A program made the translations under genes and the position numbers. Below are positions 49,633-59,477 of a stretch of DNA of 64,000 bases, piece after piece. The stretch is taken from the NCBI GenBank assembly GCA_020073485.1, contig JAIQFB010000003.1, forward strand, positions 1 through 64,000. Direction: 5' to 3'. A model generated the notes under the pieces. The model saw only the letters and a program-made list of their open reading frames with translations, ran no database searches and was not told the origin of the DNA. The number at the start of each line of letters is the position of its first letter. The first letter of the stretch is position 1. This DNA comes from Terriglobia bacterium (GTDB lineage Bacteria; Acidobacteriota; Terriglobia; Acidiferrales; UBA7541).

Positions 49633-50829
49633 ATGAGAGAAGCCGTCATCGTAAGCGCAGTTCGCACGCCAGTCGGAAAAGCGGGCAAGGGCACTCTGCG
49701 CGCCACGCGGCCCGACGACCTTGCGGCCATCGCGTTTCTGGAAGCGATTCGCCGTGTCCCGGGCCTGGATCCGAAGGATATCGAAGACGTAATCCTCGGC
49801 TGCGCCATGCCGGAAGGGGAAGCTGGGAATAACATCGCGCGCATCGCGTCCCAGCGGGCGGGTCTGCCGGTGGAAGTTCCGGCCATCACCATCAACCGGT
49901 TTTGTTCTTCCGGCCTGCAGTCGATCGCCATGGCGGCCGAGCGCATCATGGTCGGCCATGCTGACGTGATTCTTGCGGGCGGCGCGGAATCCATGAGCAT
50001 GATTCCCATGGGCGGCAACAAAATCGCCCCCAATCCCTGGCTGATGGACCACTATCCGGACGCGTACCTCAGCATGGGCCTTACCGCGGAAAACGTAGCC
50101 AAGAAGTACGGCATCACGCGCGAGATGGCCGACGAATTTTCGCTCGCGAGCCACCAGAAAGCCCTCGCCGCAATCGCCGCCGGAAAATTCAAGGATGAAA
50201 TCGTGCCGGTGGCAGTGCAGACGACCGTCGTCGCAAACGGCGCTAACGGGCACGCCGCAAAACCCAAAACAACGACGAAACTATTCGACATGGACGAAGG
50301 CCCGCGCGCCGATACGTCCCTGGAAGCCCTCGCGAAACTCAAGCCCGCCTTTCACGCGCGCGGCACAACCACGGCCGGAAACAGTTCGCAGACCAGCGAT
50401 GGCGCCGCCGCGGCGATTGTCATGAGCGCCGAAAAGGCTCGTGTGCTGGGCGCAAAGCCCCTGGCGCGTTTTCTCGGCTTTGCCACTGCCGGAGTGCCCG
50501 CCGAAATCATGGGCATCGGCCCGGCCTATGCGATCCCCAAAGTCCTGAAGATGACAGGCTTGACGCTCGATCAAATCGACGTGATCGAACTCAACGAGGC
50601 GTTCGCCGTGCAGGCGCTTTCCGTGATCCAGGAAACTGGGCTCGACCCGGCGCGCGTGAATCCCAATGGCGGCGCAATCGCCCTCGGCCATCCGCTCGGC
50701 TGCACCGGCGCGAAGCTGACAGCCTCAATCCTGCGCGAACTCGAGCGCCGCAACGGTCGCTACGGCATGGTCACGATGTGCATCGGCGGAGGAATGGGCG
50801 CGGCGGGGATTTTTGAGCGCTTGGCGTAA
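49633..50829 (+). CDS. fadA: acetyl-CoA C-acyltransferase (thiolase, FadA-like)
   Basis: The 398-residue thiolase has nucleophile Cys91 in [15 protein letters not shown], the conserved NEAFAVQAL, the His motif [17 protein letters not shown] and the C-terminal catalytic Cys in [17 protein letters not shown]. It cleaves 3-ketoacyl-CoA in beta-oxidation or condenses acetyl-CoA. With the fadN-like gene 6 kb upstream it would complete the cycle. ATG 49633 begins the family start [18 protein letters not shown]; the upstream frame is a repeat. Confidence 0.93.
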   Translation: MREAVIVSAVRTPVGKAGKGTLRATRPDDLAAIAFLEAIRRVPGLDPKDIEDVILGCAMPEGEAGNNIARIASQRAGLPVEVPAITINRFCSSGLQSIAMAAERIMVGHADVILAGGAESMSMIPMGGNKIAPNPWLMDHYPDAYLSMGLTAENVAKKYGITREMADEFSLASHQKALAAIAAGKFKDEIVPVAVQTTVVANGANGHAAKPKTTTKLFDMDEGPRADTSLEALAKLKPAFHARGTTTAGNSSQTSDGAAAAIVMSAEKARVLGAKPLARFLGFATAGVPAEIMGIGPAYAIPKVLKMTGLTLDQIDVIELNEAFAVQALSVIQETGLDPARVNPNGGAIALGHPLGCTGAKLTASILRELERRNGRYGMVTMCIGGGMGAAGIFERLA

Positions 50830-51157
50830 GCGGCCAAGTCAAAGGCATTTAACACAGAGGACGCAGAGTACGAAAAAGAGAGGCTTGTTCCCGCTTCACG
50901 GTATTCTTCTGATCGATCCGCAGGGATCTCCCCTATTGGAAGTCATGCGCAGGTTGCCCCGCCAACGGCGCGAATGTAACTAGCCCAGGGCAACGCCCTG
51001 GGTATTGTGGCCAGACGTCGTTGTCCGCCCTGAATGGGCGGATGGTCTCCGTGCGCCCTTTCAGGGCGCGCGATGATCGTGTGATTCCGGTCCCGGGTGT
51101 CGCCCCGGGCTAGCCAACTGCGGCGCTTTCAGCGCCGACCCATTTGCAAGGCTGAAT
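50830..51157. other. intergenic region of about 330 bp
   Basis: No gene is supported. It contains the repeat cluster at 50979-51115, an element like that near 4852 (TTAACACAGAGGACGCAG, 50852) and the hairpin GGCGCTTTCAGCGCC near 51122, which may serve the convergent genes as a terminator. Confidence 0.6.
50979..51115. repeat. GC-rich intergenic repeat cluster, copy 2
   Basis: AGCCCAGGGCAACGCCCTGG, GTCCGCCCTGAATGGGCGGA, GTGCGCCCTTTCAGGGCGC and GTCCCGGGTGTCGCCCCGGG are palindromic units like those at 17286-17460. They lie just after the thiolase gene. Confidence 0.7.
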
Positions 51158-51694
51158 TTACCGGAACAGCAAATACGACCCGTAACCCAAGCCGATTCCC
51201 AGCAACGAACCCACCACCACATCGCTGACGAAGTGCATGCCGAGGATCACGCGCGAAACGGCGATGCTCACGGACAGCACGAGCAAAGGCGCCTGCAGCT
51301 CCGGATAGAAAATGCACAGCGGAATGGCGATGGCGAATGCGCTCATCGAATGGCCGGAGGGAAAGGAGAATTGATCGGGCGGAAGGACCTTCGACCAGCA
51401 ATGCGCTTCGAGCTGGCAAGGACGTTTCCGTTTGCTGGTATTTTTCACAATGCGGAACAAAGCGACCGCGGCGGCTTCCGCCGAGGCGCTGGCCGCGATG
51501 GCCACAAATCGCAGGTCGCCTCCAAAGAGCAGCAGGGCGATCCCCACCGAATACCAGATCCAGCCGTCTCCCAGCCGCGTGGCGGAAATCATCCACACCC
51601 GAAGCCATCGTGGAGCGCGCCAATGATGCACGCGGCGCATGACGTCATGGTCGCGCGCCTCGATAAATTGCCAAACCATTCGTTTCGCTGACAT
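51158..51694 (-). CDS. PAP2-family membrane phosphatase
   Basis: The 178-residue protein has the three PAP2 motifs: KNTSKRKRP, FPSGHS and SRVILGMHFVSDVVVG, with the catalytic His in PSGHS and the nucleophile His in GMHF. It has about five membrane helices. PAP2 enzymes dephosphorylate lipid phosphates such as undecaprenyl pyrophosphate or phosphatidic acid at the outer face of the inner membrane. It is followed on the same strand by nothing close; the PHP gene lies 55 bases upstream. Confidence 0.9.
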   Translation of the reverse strand: MSAKRMVWQFIEARDHDVMRRVHHWRAPRWLRVWMISATRLGDGWIWYSVGIALLLFGGDLRFVAIAASASAEAAAVALFRIVKNTSKRKRPCQLEAHCWSKVLPPDQFSFPSGHSMSAFAIAIPLCIFYPELQAPLLVLSVSIAVSRVILGMHFVSDVVVGSLLGIGLGYGSYLLFR

Positions 51695-51749
51695 GGCGAT
51701 TCACCTCGAACTTATGACCGACAGCACGGACTGCCCCTCCGTCACGGGG

Positions 51750-52631
51750 CTACGCCGGCTGCTTCTCTCGCGCCGGCATGGCACGCAGCAGGGCGTTTGG
51801 CGCCGGCTTTGGAAGATTGATGGCGGAGCCCCAGCGGCGGATGAAGAAACGATCCACCAGATAGTCAACGGCCACTCCGGCCGGAACCAACGCGACGGCC
51901 GGCGCCAGCAGCAGCGTCCAGCGGTCCTCGCGCATCATCTCCAGGCAGAGCTGCAGAATGTCGCGCGTCAGCTTCCAGTAGCCGCCCGATTCACCCTGCA
52001 GGCGCCCGTAGCCGGCGCGAAGCCCGGCGAAAAACTCATCCTTGTTTCGCGCGCCGGGAACTTCCGTATAGGTCGTGCCCACCGAAGCCAGCGCGTGCGC
52101 GTCACTCCCTGCCACCTGCACCTTGCAGCGGCGCCAGGCAAAGTCCGCCGCGTGCTGATTGGCGGCGGGCAGCATCTGGCCGTTGCGCGCCTCCACGCCC
52201 GGGAAATATCCGGCAAACCATTCAAAATCATCGGCGTCGCGCCGCCCGGTCACGGCCGCGAAAATGTGATTGATGGTGAAAAACAGGCGTTGCTCGGAAA
52301 GATAGGCCAGCAGGCGGATCATATCGTCTCGCCGGCGGGCGATCTCGACGTGCTGGCGTTCGGTCAGGTCGTAGACGCCCACGTGCACGTGCGTCCCGCT
52401 GGGCATAGTGCAGGAAACTTCTTCGCTGACAAAGAAGTCCGGATAGCGGCGCAATTCCTCCGCGCCGGCGATGGAGTCGTGGTCGGTCAGGGTGAACAGG
52501 TCCATGCCGCGGCTGCGCAGCGTGGAGTAGACGTCGGTCGGGGCGCTGTGGCTCTCCAGAAAAAAATGCCGCAGGACAGCCACAGGCAGGGTACCTGAGT
52601 GACGCGAGTGGACGTGCAGGTCACATTTCAT
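51750..52631 (-). CDS. PHP-domain metal-dependent phosphoesterase
   Basis: The 293-residue protein begins MKCDLHVHSRHSGTLPVAVL, the first PHP metal motif (HxH), then FTLTDHDSIAGAEEL and further His/Asp sites (GSDAHALASVGT). This family hydrolyses phosphoester or 3'-5' phosphodiester bonds. A C-terminal hydrophobic stretch (LLLAPAVALVPAGVAVDYLV) may anchor it. It is divergent from the glycosyltransferase with about 120 bases between. The ATG at 52631 was preferred over 52676 as it starts the motif. Confidence 0.88.
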   Translation of the reverse strand: MKCDLHVHSRHSGTLPVAVLRHFFLESHSAPTDVYSTLRSRGMDLFTLTDHDSIAGAEELRRYPDFFVSEEVSCTMPSGTHVHVGVYDLTERQHVEIARRRDDMIRLLAYLSEQRLFFTINHIFAAVTGRRDADDFEWFAGYFPGVEARNGQMLPAANQHAADFAWRRCKVQVAGSDAHALASVGTTYTEVPGARNKDEFFAGLRAGYGRLQGESGGYWKLTRDILQLCLEMMREDRWTLLLAPAVALVPAGVAVDYLVDRFFIRRWGSAINLPKPAPNALLRAMPAREKQPA

Positions 52632-52751
52632 CGTGTGGAAATCTTCGCAAATGAACTTTGCTAACTTGTTACGCAATGTTGAACAAATCGTAAGAATTGT
52701 TTGTTACTGATTGAACACAAATAAGTTACCGCCAGGGAGGATCGACTATAG

Positions 52752-53930
52752 ATGGCAGACGGAATGCCCGGGCAGCAATCTTCCAACCGCCGCATCCAGC
52801 TTGTTTTCTTTGACGCCGGGGGCGGCCACCGCAACGCCGCTACCGCCCTGCAGGTGCAAATCGAGCGCCAGGGCCTTCCCCTGGACGTATCGCTGGTCAA
52901 CCTTCAAGAAGTACTTGATCCCCTGGACATTTTGCGGAAATACGCGGGCATTCGAATTCAGGACATGTACAACAAGATGCTGCGCAACGGCTGGACGCTG
53001 GGCAGCCCACAGCTGATGCGCGTGCTGCAGCTGGTGGTGCGAATGTACCACGCGCCGTCCGTGAAAGTGCTGGAAAAGTTCTGGCAGCAGGGCGCGCCGG
53101 ACATGGTGGTCTCGCTGGTGCCGCATTTTAACCGCGCGATGAGAGAGAGTTTTGATCGGGCGTTTCCGGGCCGTCCCTTCGTCACCGTGCTGACCGACCT
53201 GGCCGATTATCCGAAGCATTTTTGGATCGAGAGCCAGCCGCAATATCTGGTCTGCGGGACCGATCGCGCGGTCAAACAGGCGCGCGAACTGGGGCATCTG
53301 GACGGCACCGTGTTTCAGACTTCAGGAATGATCCTGCATCCGCGGTTTTACGAGCCGGGCCCCGCCGACCGGATTGCAGAGCGGAAAAAACTTGGGCTTG
53401 ATCCCGATCTTCCCACCGGCATCGTGCTGTTCGGCGGGTACGGCACGTCGAAGATGCTGCACATCTTGCGGCAAATCAATCAGTCGTCGCTGCAGGTGCA
53501 GCTTATTTTGATTTGCGGGAAGAATGAAAAATTGGCGGCGGCCCTGCGACGCGAGCCCAGCAGAATTCCGATCCACGTGGAGGGATTCACCACGCAAATT
53601 CCTTACTTCATGGCGCTGTCCGACTTTTTTATCGGCAAGCCCGGCCCGGGCAGCATCAGCGAAGCGCTTTCCAAACAGTTGCCGGTAATCATCGACTGCA
53701 ATGCATGGACGCTGCCGCAGGAGCGTTACAACGCGCAGTGGGTGCGCGAAAAAGCGGTGGGCGTGGTCGTGAAACATCACCGCCAGGTGGCGGGAGCCGT
53801 CGCGGAACTCTTGCAGCCGGGGGAACTGGCCCGCTACCGTGGCCGCGCGGCCGCAATGTGCAACGAGGCCATTTTTGAGATTCCTAAAATCTTCGAGACA
53901 ATCCTCAAAAATGGGTGCGGGTCCAAGTAG
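52752..53930 (+). CDS. MGDG-synthase-like (GT28) glycosyltransferase
   Basis: The 392-residue GT-B protein has the MurG-type glycine loop FFDAGGGHRNAATAL near the N-terminus and GKPGPGSISEALSKQLPVII near the C-terminus, as in diacylglycerol glycosyltransferases of the monogalactosyldiacylglycerol synthase group. It probably builds a glycolipid at the inner membrane. The ATG at 52752 lies 12 bases after AGGGAGG. The divergent PHP gene and the PAP2 gene, a lipid phosphatase, fit a lipid-head-group locus, though this is inference. Confidence 0.85.
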   Translation: MADGMPGQQSSNRRIQLVFFDAGGGHRNAATALQVQIERQGLPLDVSLVNLQEVLDPLDILRKYAGIRIQDMYNKMLRNGWTLGSPQLMRVLQLVVRMYHAPSVKVLEKFWQQGAPDMVVSLVPHFNRAMRESFDRAFPGRPFVTVLTDLADYPKHFWIESQPQYLVCGTDRAVKQARELGHLDGTVFQTSGMILHPRFYEPGPADRIAERKKLGLDPDLPTGIVLFGGYGTSKMLHILRQINQSSLQVQLILICGKNEKLAAALRREPSRIPIHVEGFTTQIPYFMALSDFFIGKPGPGSISEALSKQLPVIIDCNAWTLPQERYNAQWVREKAVGVVVKHHRQVAGAVAELLQPGELARYRGRAAAMCNEAIFEIPKIFETILKNGCGSK

Positions 53931-53967
53931 CACAGTCTTCACGGGTTGTGGAAAGACCCAAAATTTC

Positions 53968-54055
53968 GTCATTCCGAGGCATGATTTTTTGCCGAAGAAT
54001 GCCTCTTTCTTTGGACTTAAATCGAAGAGAGATTCCTCGCTTCGCCTGGAATGAC
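53968..54055. repeat. inverted repeat of the TCATTCCGAG...GGAATGAC family, degenerate copy
   Basis: GTCATTCCGAGGCATG at the left pairs in part with CGCCTGGAATGAC at the right, and GATTCCTCGCTTCGC matches the perfect copy at 43803-43880. The middle is degraded. Confidence 0.7.
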
Positions 54056-54099
54056 GGGAATTTATTTGCAGCAACAGTGACGCACGAGCTTCTCGAAAC

Positions 54100-56184
54100 C
54101 TACTTCTTCGGCAGTAAGTTGTTGGTCGATACTTCAAGAAGGTCCTTGCTCAGCTCGCGTTCCGCATCGGACGGCAGCAAATACCCCGCCCGCACAAGAT
54201 CGTCGATCGCCTTATGCAGCAGCGCGGAGTAGGTATCGATATTTCCGTAATGCTCTTCGATCGACAGACGCGGATCGCCGCTGGCAAGGCGGTCTGCTTT
54301 GGTTTTTGGGAACGGGATGTATTGGCCCGAGCCTTCGCAACCGTCGTCGTTTTGCGGCGCTGCCCGGACCGCCCAACCTGTGTACGTCGCGAGCGGCACC
54401 TGAACTTCGGGCAGTCGAAGGCCGGCGATATCATTGCCATCCGCATCCGTCTTGGGTACCAAGCTCGGGTAGATCGCGCCGTTTGCCGGGTTGTCCTGGT
54501 AGGGCGGCGCGAATTTTGGTGGATTCAACGTTGGAATTCCCGTTGCGTAAAAATTCGGGCCGTAATCCAGCAAATACCGCGTGGTTTTGAAGCCCGTATA
54601 GGCGACCCCCGGAATGCGGGGAAATCCGGTCGAGGCCCGATCGGGTTTCACCAGCGTTCCATCCGAGAGTTTCGGAAAGCGGCTCGGCGGCGGGGGCGTT
54701 CCGGCGGTGACCCACTTATCCATGGCCGTGAAGAGCGCGCGCTGCACGGCTTGCGAATCGAGGGGATTCAGAAGCTGCTGGCAGGCGCCGCGCGATGCGC
54801 CGTTTCCGGTTCCGTGCTGCATGCTGGACATGAAATAAATGCGCGTGAATGGAGAGTCCGGCAAATCTTCCTTGCCCGTGGGATCGGTGGTCATCAGCGA
54901 CGCGGCCTTCACCCAATATTCGTTCGCTGAAAAAATCTCCATGGCGAAGGGACACGTGTGAGTTCGCTCGCACTTTGCATAGCGGCTGTCCGTGCTGCCA
55001 GTGATCGGGTCGTTGGTGGCCACGTCCGCGAACGGGAAACGGCCTTCGATATACAGATGATCCTGGCGATTGCGCTCGGTTCGTCCGGGTTGCGACCAGC
55101 GGTAATTCATGCTGATGCCGTCGCCCGCGGCGATCCACTGCATCATGCCGTCGAAGACCTGCTTGCCATTTTCAGCCTGGTTGAAGCCCAGATAACGGAA
55201 GTCGTTCAGGAAGCGGCCGGGCTGCGAAACGACTTCGGTGTAGATGCGCGTGATGTCGCCCGCGAGGGGATTGGCGTTGCCCATGTCGTCCTTGGTTTCG
55301 TAGCGGAGCCAGGCGTTCCAATCGCGAACCGCGGCAAACCCCACGCCGTTCACCGTGGGATCTTTCGCCGTGTAACTGAATTCATAAATATCGTTGCGCT
55401 TGAATGGCGTTCCCGCGGGGAGCAATGTAATTGCGGTGCCATCCGAATTATATTGCCAGCCGGAGGCGGGGATTTTCTCGGGCTCGTCATTCAGATGAAC
55501 CCGGTGTGTGAGCGTCGCTTTCGATCGATCGAGCGTTGCGGCCGGATACGTGAGCGCGTAGGACGTTCCGACGTTCACGATATATTCGTAGGAAGGTCCG
55601 GTGATGGGCGAGCCATCGGGATTTTTTGCGACCGGCAACGTGATGGTTGTATTGAAATCCGCTGAACTGGTTCCCGCCGAGGCATCCCAGCCGCTGAATA
55701 CGATCGAGTAGCCTTGCGGCATCAGGAATGAGTTCGCGAGAAGCGACGGGTCGCTTACGGAACCCGGATCGTCGCCGCCGACGCCCCGGTTGAACGCGAG
55801 GATTGTTTTCCGGCCGCGGTTTGGCGCTTCGTACAACATTTTGTGATTGCCCTTGGCGAGGTCCATGGGCTTCAGAATATAAAAGTCGAACGAATATTCC
55901 ACTTTGCCGGCGGCATTTCGCGGCGCAAGCTGCAAATCAACGATGACCGCATTTTTCGGATCCTTCGGATCGAGCTCGCCAAATACTTTGCCAGTGATTT
56001 TTTCGTATTGCCCGACGCCAGGCCAGGAATAGCCGCCGAATGCCGGTGATTCTTTCGCCGTGATTTGAATTTTTTTAATGCGCGCGTGGGCGGGGACCTG
56101 CGCGAGGACCGCGGCCGATGCCAGGGCGAAGGCAATGGTGAAGCGCAACAACGTACCGGAACGCGCTGCAGCGATAGCGATCAT
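54100..56184 (-). CDS. exported alpha/beta-hydrolase-domain protein (large)
   Basis: The 694-residue product has a signal peptide (LRFTIAFALASAAVLAQVPA) and matches the large alpha/beta-hydrolase domain family seen in Acidobacteria and Proteobacteria, with YKLYEAPNRGRKTILAFNRG-like wording (KMLYEAPNRG), FSGWDASAG and SMQHGTGNGAS. Catalytic residues could not be placed with confidence. The role is probably hydrolysis of an ester or amide in the periplasm. ATG 56184 gives the cleanest leader. It is separated by 250 bases from the divergent gamma-glutamylcyclotransferase-like gene. Confidence 0.75.
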   Translation of the reverse strand: MIAIAAARSGTLLRFTIAFALASAAVLAQVPAHARIKKIQITAKESPAFGGYSWPGVGQYEKITGKVFGELDPKDPKNAVIVDLQLAPRNAAGKVEYSFDFYILKPMDLAKGNHKMLYEAPNRGRKTILAFNRGVGGDDPGSVSDPSLLANSFLMPQGYSIVFSGWDASAGTSSADFNTTITLPVAKNPDGSPITGPSYEYIVNVGTSYALTYPAATLDRSKATLTHRVHLNDEPEKIPASGWQYNSDGTAITLLPAGTPFKRNDIYEFSYTAKDPTVNGVGFAAVRDWNAWLRYETKDDMGNANPLAGDITRIYTEVVSQPGRFLNDFRYLGFNQAENGKQVFDGMMQWIAAGDGISMNYRWSQPGRTERNRQDHLYIEGRFPFADVATNDPITGSTDSRYAKCERTHTCPFAMEIFSANEYWVKAASLMTTDPTGKEDLPDSPFTRIYFMSSMQHGTGNGASRGACQQLLNPLDSQAVQRALFTAMDKWVTAGTPPPPSRFPKLSDGTLVKPDRASTGFPRIPGVAYTGFKTTRYLLDYGPNFYATGIPTLNPPKFAPPYQDNPANGAIYPSLVPKTDADGNDIAGLRLPEVQVPLATYTGWAVRAAPQNDDGCEGSGQYIPFPKTKADRLASGDPRLSIEEHYGNIDTYSALLHKAIDDLVRAGYLLPSDAERELSKDLLEVSTNNLLPKK

Positions 56185-56438
56185 CGATATTTCGCTCAAC
56201 CCATGGAACCGCTGGATGGAACGCGCGCCAATAATACACCTGTCTGCAGTCTCCACAAGGCAATCCGAGATGCGCCGGACCTAGCCACTCCAGCCTTACC
56301 AAGATCGCGGGGTTGTTCAAATGGAAATGGATTAGCCGACCGGGGGTTTGCTCTCCTGCTCTAACCCCTATACAATAGAGCTTCACACCGCAGCATTTCT
56401 AATCGTCTCAACCCGTTCCGCTTATCGTGAAAGGAAAT

Positions 56439-56894
56439 ATGGCTTCCAGAACTGTCTGGCATTTTGCGTATGGCAGTAACATGAACCGGGCGCAAATGCT
56501 TTCGCGCGTCGGCAATATTCTTGAGGAGCACAACGCGCACTTGGATAATTACGAATTGCGCTTCAACAAAAAAGTGCGCGGCGGCACGGCTGGCGCCAAC
56601 GTGCAGCCCGCCCCTGGGAAAACCGTGTATGGCGTGCTGTATAAGATCGAAGAAAACAGTTTTCGGAGCCTGGACCGCTACGAGGGCGTTCCCGAGCACT
56701 ACCGGCGCATCGAAATTCGCGTGAAGCCCGATGACGGAGAGCCGGTTCCGGCGCAGGTTTACATTGCGTCGAAAATCGAAAAGGGCCTGCGCCCGGCGGC
56801 GCACTATTTGCAGCTGATCCTCGACGGCGCGGGGGAACACAGTTTTCCAGCATCGTACATTGGAGAGATCAAGACCGCGGCCGGGGCGGCCTGA
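56439..56894 (+). CDS. gamma-glutamylcyclotransferase-like protein
   Basis: The 151-residue protein has the GGCT signature FAYGSNMNRAQM at the N-terminus and the catalytic-Glu region SFRSLDRYEGVPEHYRR. Enzymes of this fold cyclise gamma-glutamyl amines to 5-oxoproline. AAAGGAAAT precedes the ATG at 56439; a GTG at 56427 is possible. The gene stands just upstream of the acyl-CoA dehydrogenase. Confidence 0.87.
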   Translation: MASRTVWHFAYGSNMNRAQMLSRVGNILEEHNAHLDNYELRFNKKVRGGTAGANVQPAPGKTVYGVLYKIEENSFRSLDRYEGVPEHYRRIEIRVKPDDGEPVPAQVYIASKIEKGLRPAAHYLQLILDGAGEHSFPASYIGEIKTAAGAA

Positions 56895-56959
56895 AAAACC
56901 AGAGAAACTTAGGCCGCCGCCAGCCGCATCTCACATGCAGTAGGCAACCAGGAGGCACC

Positions 56960-58759
56960 ATGGCCACGACGTCATTGCCGCGCTCCGCATCCCGCGGTGG
57001 AAGTTTTCTGGTCGAGTCCTGCACCCCGGAAGATGTCTTCTCGCCCGCTGAACTCACCGACGATCAAAAGCTCATCGGCCAGACTGCTGAGGAGTTCATC
57101 CGCAACGAAGTCGTCCCAATCATCCCCGATCTCGAACAGCACAAGCCCGGCCTGCTGGCGCAATTGCTGAAAAAGGCGGGTGAAATCGGCCTGCTCGGCG
57201 GGGGCGTGCCCGAGGAGTACGGCGGCGCGGGGTTGGACAAAGTTTCGAGCGTGCAGCTGGCCGAAAAATTGTCGGCCTACGCTTCGTTCGGCGTCAGCCA
57301 TGGCGGCCACTCCGGCATCGGCACGCTTCCCATTGTCTTCTTCGGCTCGCCCGAACAGAAAAAAAAGTATCTCCCGCTGCTGGCCACCGGCGAAAAGCTG
57401 GCCGCGTATTGCCTGTCGGAGCCGCAGGCGGGTTCGGACGCGCAGAACTCGCGCACGCGCGCCGTGCTTTCGCCCGACGGCCGCTCGTGGATCCTGAACG
57501 GGCAGAAAATGTGGATCACGAACGGCGGATTCGCCGACGTCTACATCGTCTTCGCGAAAGTGGATGGCGAAAAATTTTCCTGCTTCATCGTCGAGCGCGG
57601 ATTTCCGGGCTTTTCGTCCGGCGCGGAAGAAAAAAAGATGGGCCTGAAAGGCAGCTCGACCACGGCGCTGTTTTTCGAGAATTGCCAGGTGCCCAAGGAA
57701 AATCTGCTGCACGAAATCGGACGCGGCCACATCGTGGCATTCAATATCCTGAACGCGGGAAGGTTCAGCTTGGGCGCCTACTGTGCGGGCGGAGCCAAAG
57801 GCACGCTGGAAATCGCGTCAAAATACGCGAAGGAACGCACGGCGTTCGGCAAGCCCATTGGCGATTTCGGGCTTATCCGCGCGAAGCTGGCGGAAATGGC
57901 CATCCGCATTTTCACGGTCGAGTCCATGATGTACCGCTCGGCCGGGTTGATGGACCGCGCCATCCTGGCAGCCGGCGAGGGCGCCGATAAATCGCAGCAG
58001 TCCATGAAAGTGTTCGAGGAATACGCCATCGAAAGCTCCATCAGCAAGGTGAACGGCTCGGAATTGCTCGATTTCGTGGTGGATGAAGCCGTGCAGATTT
58101 TCGGCGGCTACGGATTCCACGAAGACTATCCGGTCGCGCGCGGCTATCGCGACTCCCGCGTCAACCGCATCTTCGAGGGCACCAACGAAATCAACCGCCT
58201 GCTCATCATCCAGATGCTGATGAAGCGCGCTACTTCCGGGGCCCTGCCGCTGATGCAGGCCGGCGCGAAACTCCGCGAGGAAATCATGGCCGGCCCGTCC
58301 TTCGAGGAACCTGCGTCGGGCCCGTGGGCCGATGAGGAACGCATTCTGGCCGGAGTGAAGAAGGCGTTTCTGCTCACGGCCGGAGCGGCGCTGGAAAAAT
58401 ACCGCGACCGCCTGGCAGACCAGCAGGAGGTCGTGGCTGAATTGTCCGATATCGTCATGGCGTGTTATGCCATCGAATCTTCCCTGCGCCGCGTGCAGAA
58501 AGCCGAGGCGGCGAAAGGAGCCGCAGCCGTCGCGGTCATGGCCGACGCGGCCCGCGTTTTCCTTCATGATGCCGCCGACCGCGTCGAAATCGGAGCGCGC
58601 AAAGCGCTGGCCGCCGTCCTTGAGGGCGACATGCTGCGCACCCAACTGGCGGTTCTGCGCCGATTTCTGAAGCGCGAGCCGGCCGATACCGTGGCCATGC
58701 GGCAGCGCGTCGCCGCCGCCGTCCAGTCAGGGGACCGATATCCCTTCGAGGGCCGCTGA
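56960..58759 (+). CDS. fadE: acyl-CoA dehydrogenase (FadE-like)
   Basis: The 599-residue flavoprotein has the acyl-CoA dehydrogenase fold, with AYCLSEPQAGSDAQNSRTRA, KMWITNGGFADVYIVF, ERTAFGKPIGDFGLIRAKLA and RIFEGTNEINRLLIIQML. The C-terminal 170 residues are an extra helical domain as in the long-chain group. It carries out the first, FAD-dependent step of beta-oxidation. AGGAGG is 7 bases before the ATG. It is the third member of the fadN-fadA-fadE set in this window, each in its own transcription unit. Confidence 0.93.
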   Translation: MATTSLPRSASRGGSFLVESCTPEDVFSPAELTDDQKLIGQTAEEFIRNEVVPIIPDLEQHKPGLLAQLLKKAGEIGLLGGGVPEEYGGAGLDKVSSVQLAEKLSAYASFGVSHGGHSGIGTLPIVFFGSPEQKKKYLPLLATGEKLAAYCLSEPQAGSDAQNSRTRAVLSPDGRSWILNGQKMWITNGGFADVYIVFAKVDGEKFSCFIVERGFPGFSSGAEEKKMGLKGSSTTALFFENCQVPKENLLHEIGRGHIVAFNILNAGRFSLGAYCAGGAKGTLEIASKYAKERTAFGKPIGDFGLIRAKLAEMAIRIFTVESMMYRSAGLMDRAILAAGEGADKSQQSMKVFEEYAIESSISKVNGSELLDFVVDEAVQIFGGYGFHEDYPVARGYRDSRVNRIFEGTNEINRLLIIQMLMKRATSGALPLMQAGAKLREEIMAGPSFEEPASGPWADEERILAGVKKAFLLTAGAALEKYRDRLADQQEVVAELSDIVMACYAIESSLRRVQKAEAAKGAAAVAVMADAARVFLHDAADRVEIGARKALAAVLEGDMLRTQLAVLRRFLKREPADTVAMRQRVAAAVQSGDRYPFEGR

Positions 58760-59183
58760 GGCGTATTCTCCCCAGGGCCCCTATTCCAGATTAAGCGATG
58801 CCATTTGGCGGTGCCTCAGTTGTAGGGGCATCCGCTGCAGCGGACCGTGCCCCTGCGACCAACGCGCGAACGGATTCCCCCGAACAGGCACCTTTCCGGT
58901 TCAAGAACTAAGGCTGTCTCTCTTAGAAGACACAGGCTCAACTCGCATCTGCGGCATCATTCCTGAAAACTCGCGCATTCCTACAGAAAACAGGAAAGTT
59001 AAATTCTGATTTTCATAGAAATATCTCGATTCTTGCGTACTGGTACGGGTGTATCCCAGGGGCTAAAGATTTCCACACCGCCGTACCATGGGATTAGAGG
59101 CCACTTATGGTTTAATGTCGGCTTGCGTCATTTGGATAGTGACTTGCATCAAAAGTAAGTGTACGGGGGAAAGGACCTCTCAG
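58760..59183. other. intergenic region of about 420 bp
   Basis: No gene is supported. The segment is lower in G+C near 58970-59040 and may contain the promoter of the next gene, but no motif stands out. GGGGGAAAGGA before 59184 is a ribosome site. Confidence 0.55.
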
Positions 59184-59477
59184 GTGAATGCGAGCAAGGT
59201 GTGGAGTGAGAAAAAGGCCCGGAAGTGGATGTGGCTTGGGCTGGCGGCGTTTGTCGCCCTGCAAATTTACTTTGTACAGGAAATGCTGGCTGCTTTGATC
59301 CTGTTTACAGGCGTTTTTGTGATCTTCGCGGTGATTGCTCTTGTGTTGTACCTGGTGGACCGCGCCGGCCAGTGGGGACTCGGCTGGGCCGGGCATCAGG
59401 CGCGCCGGGGGATGGCCCTGGCCGAGGATCTCAGTAAAAAGCAGCTCCGCCGTCCACGTTCAGAGACTGCCCAGTAA
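59184..59477 (+). CDS. small membrane protein
   Basis: The 97-residue product has a basic N-terminus (SEKKARKWMW) and two predicted helices (LGLAAFVALQIYFVQEMLAA and LILFTGVFVIFAVIALVLYL) plus a basic tail. GTG 59184, after GGGGGAAAGGA, is the preferred start; the open frame extends back to 59088. No family is recognised. The 3' end overlaps the convergent SDR gene by 47 bases. Confidence 0.6.
   Translation: MNASKVWSEKKARKWMWLGLAAFVALQIYFVQEMLAALILFTGVFVIFAVIALVLYLVDRAGQWGLGWAGHQARRGMALAEDLSKKQLRRPRSETAQ

Noticed and set aside
53905-53935. GGGTGCGGGTCC near the end of the GT28 gene as a fourth copy of the dispersed element
   Set aside because: Only the first 10 bases agree, inside the coding sequence; the palindromic core is missing.
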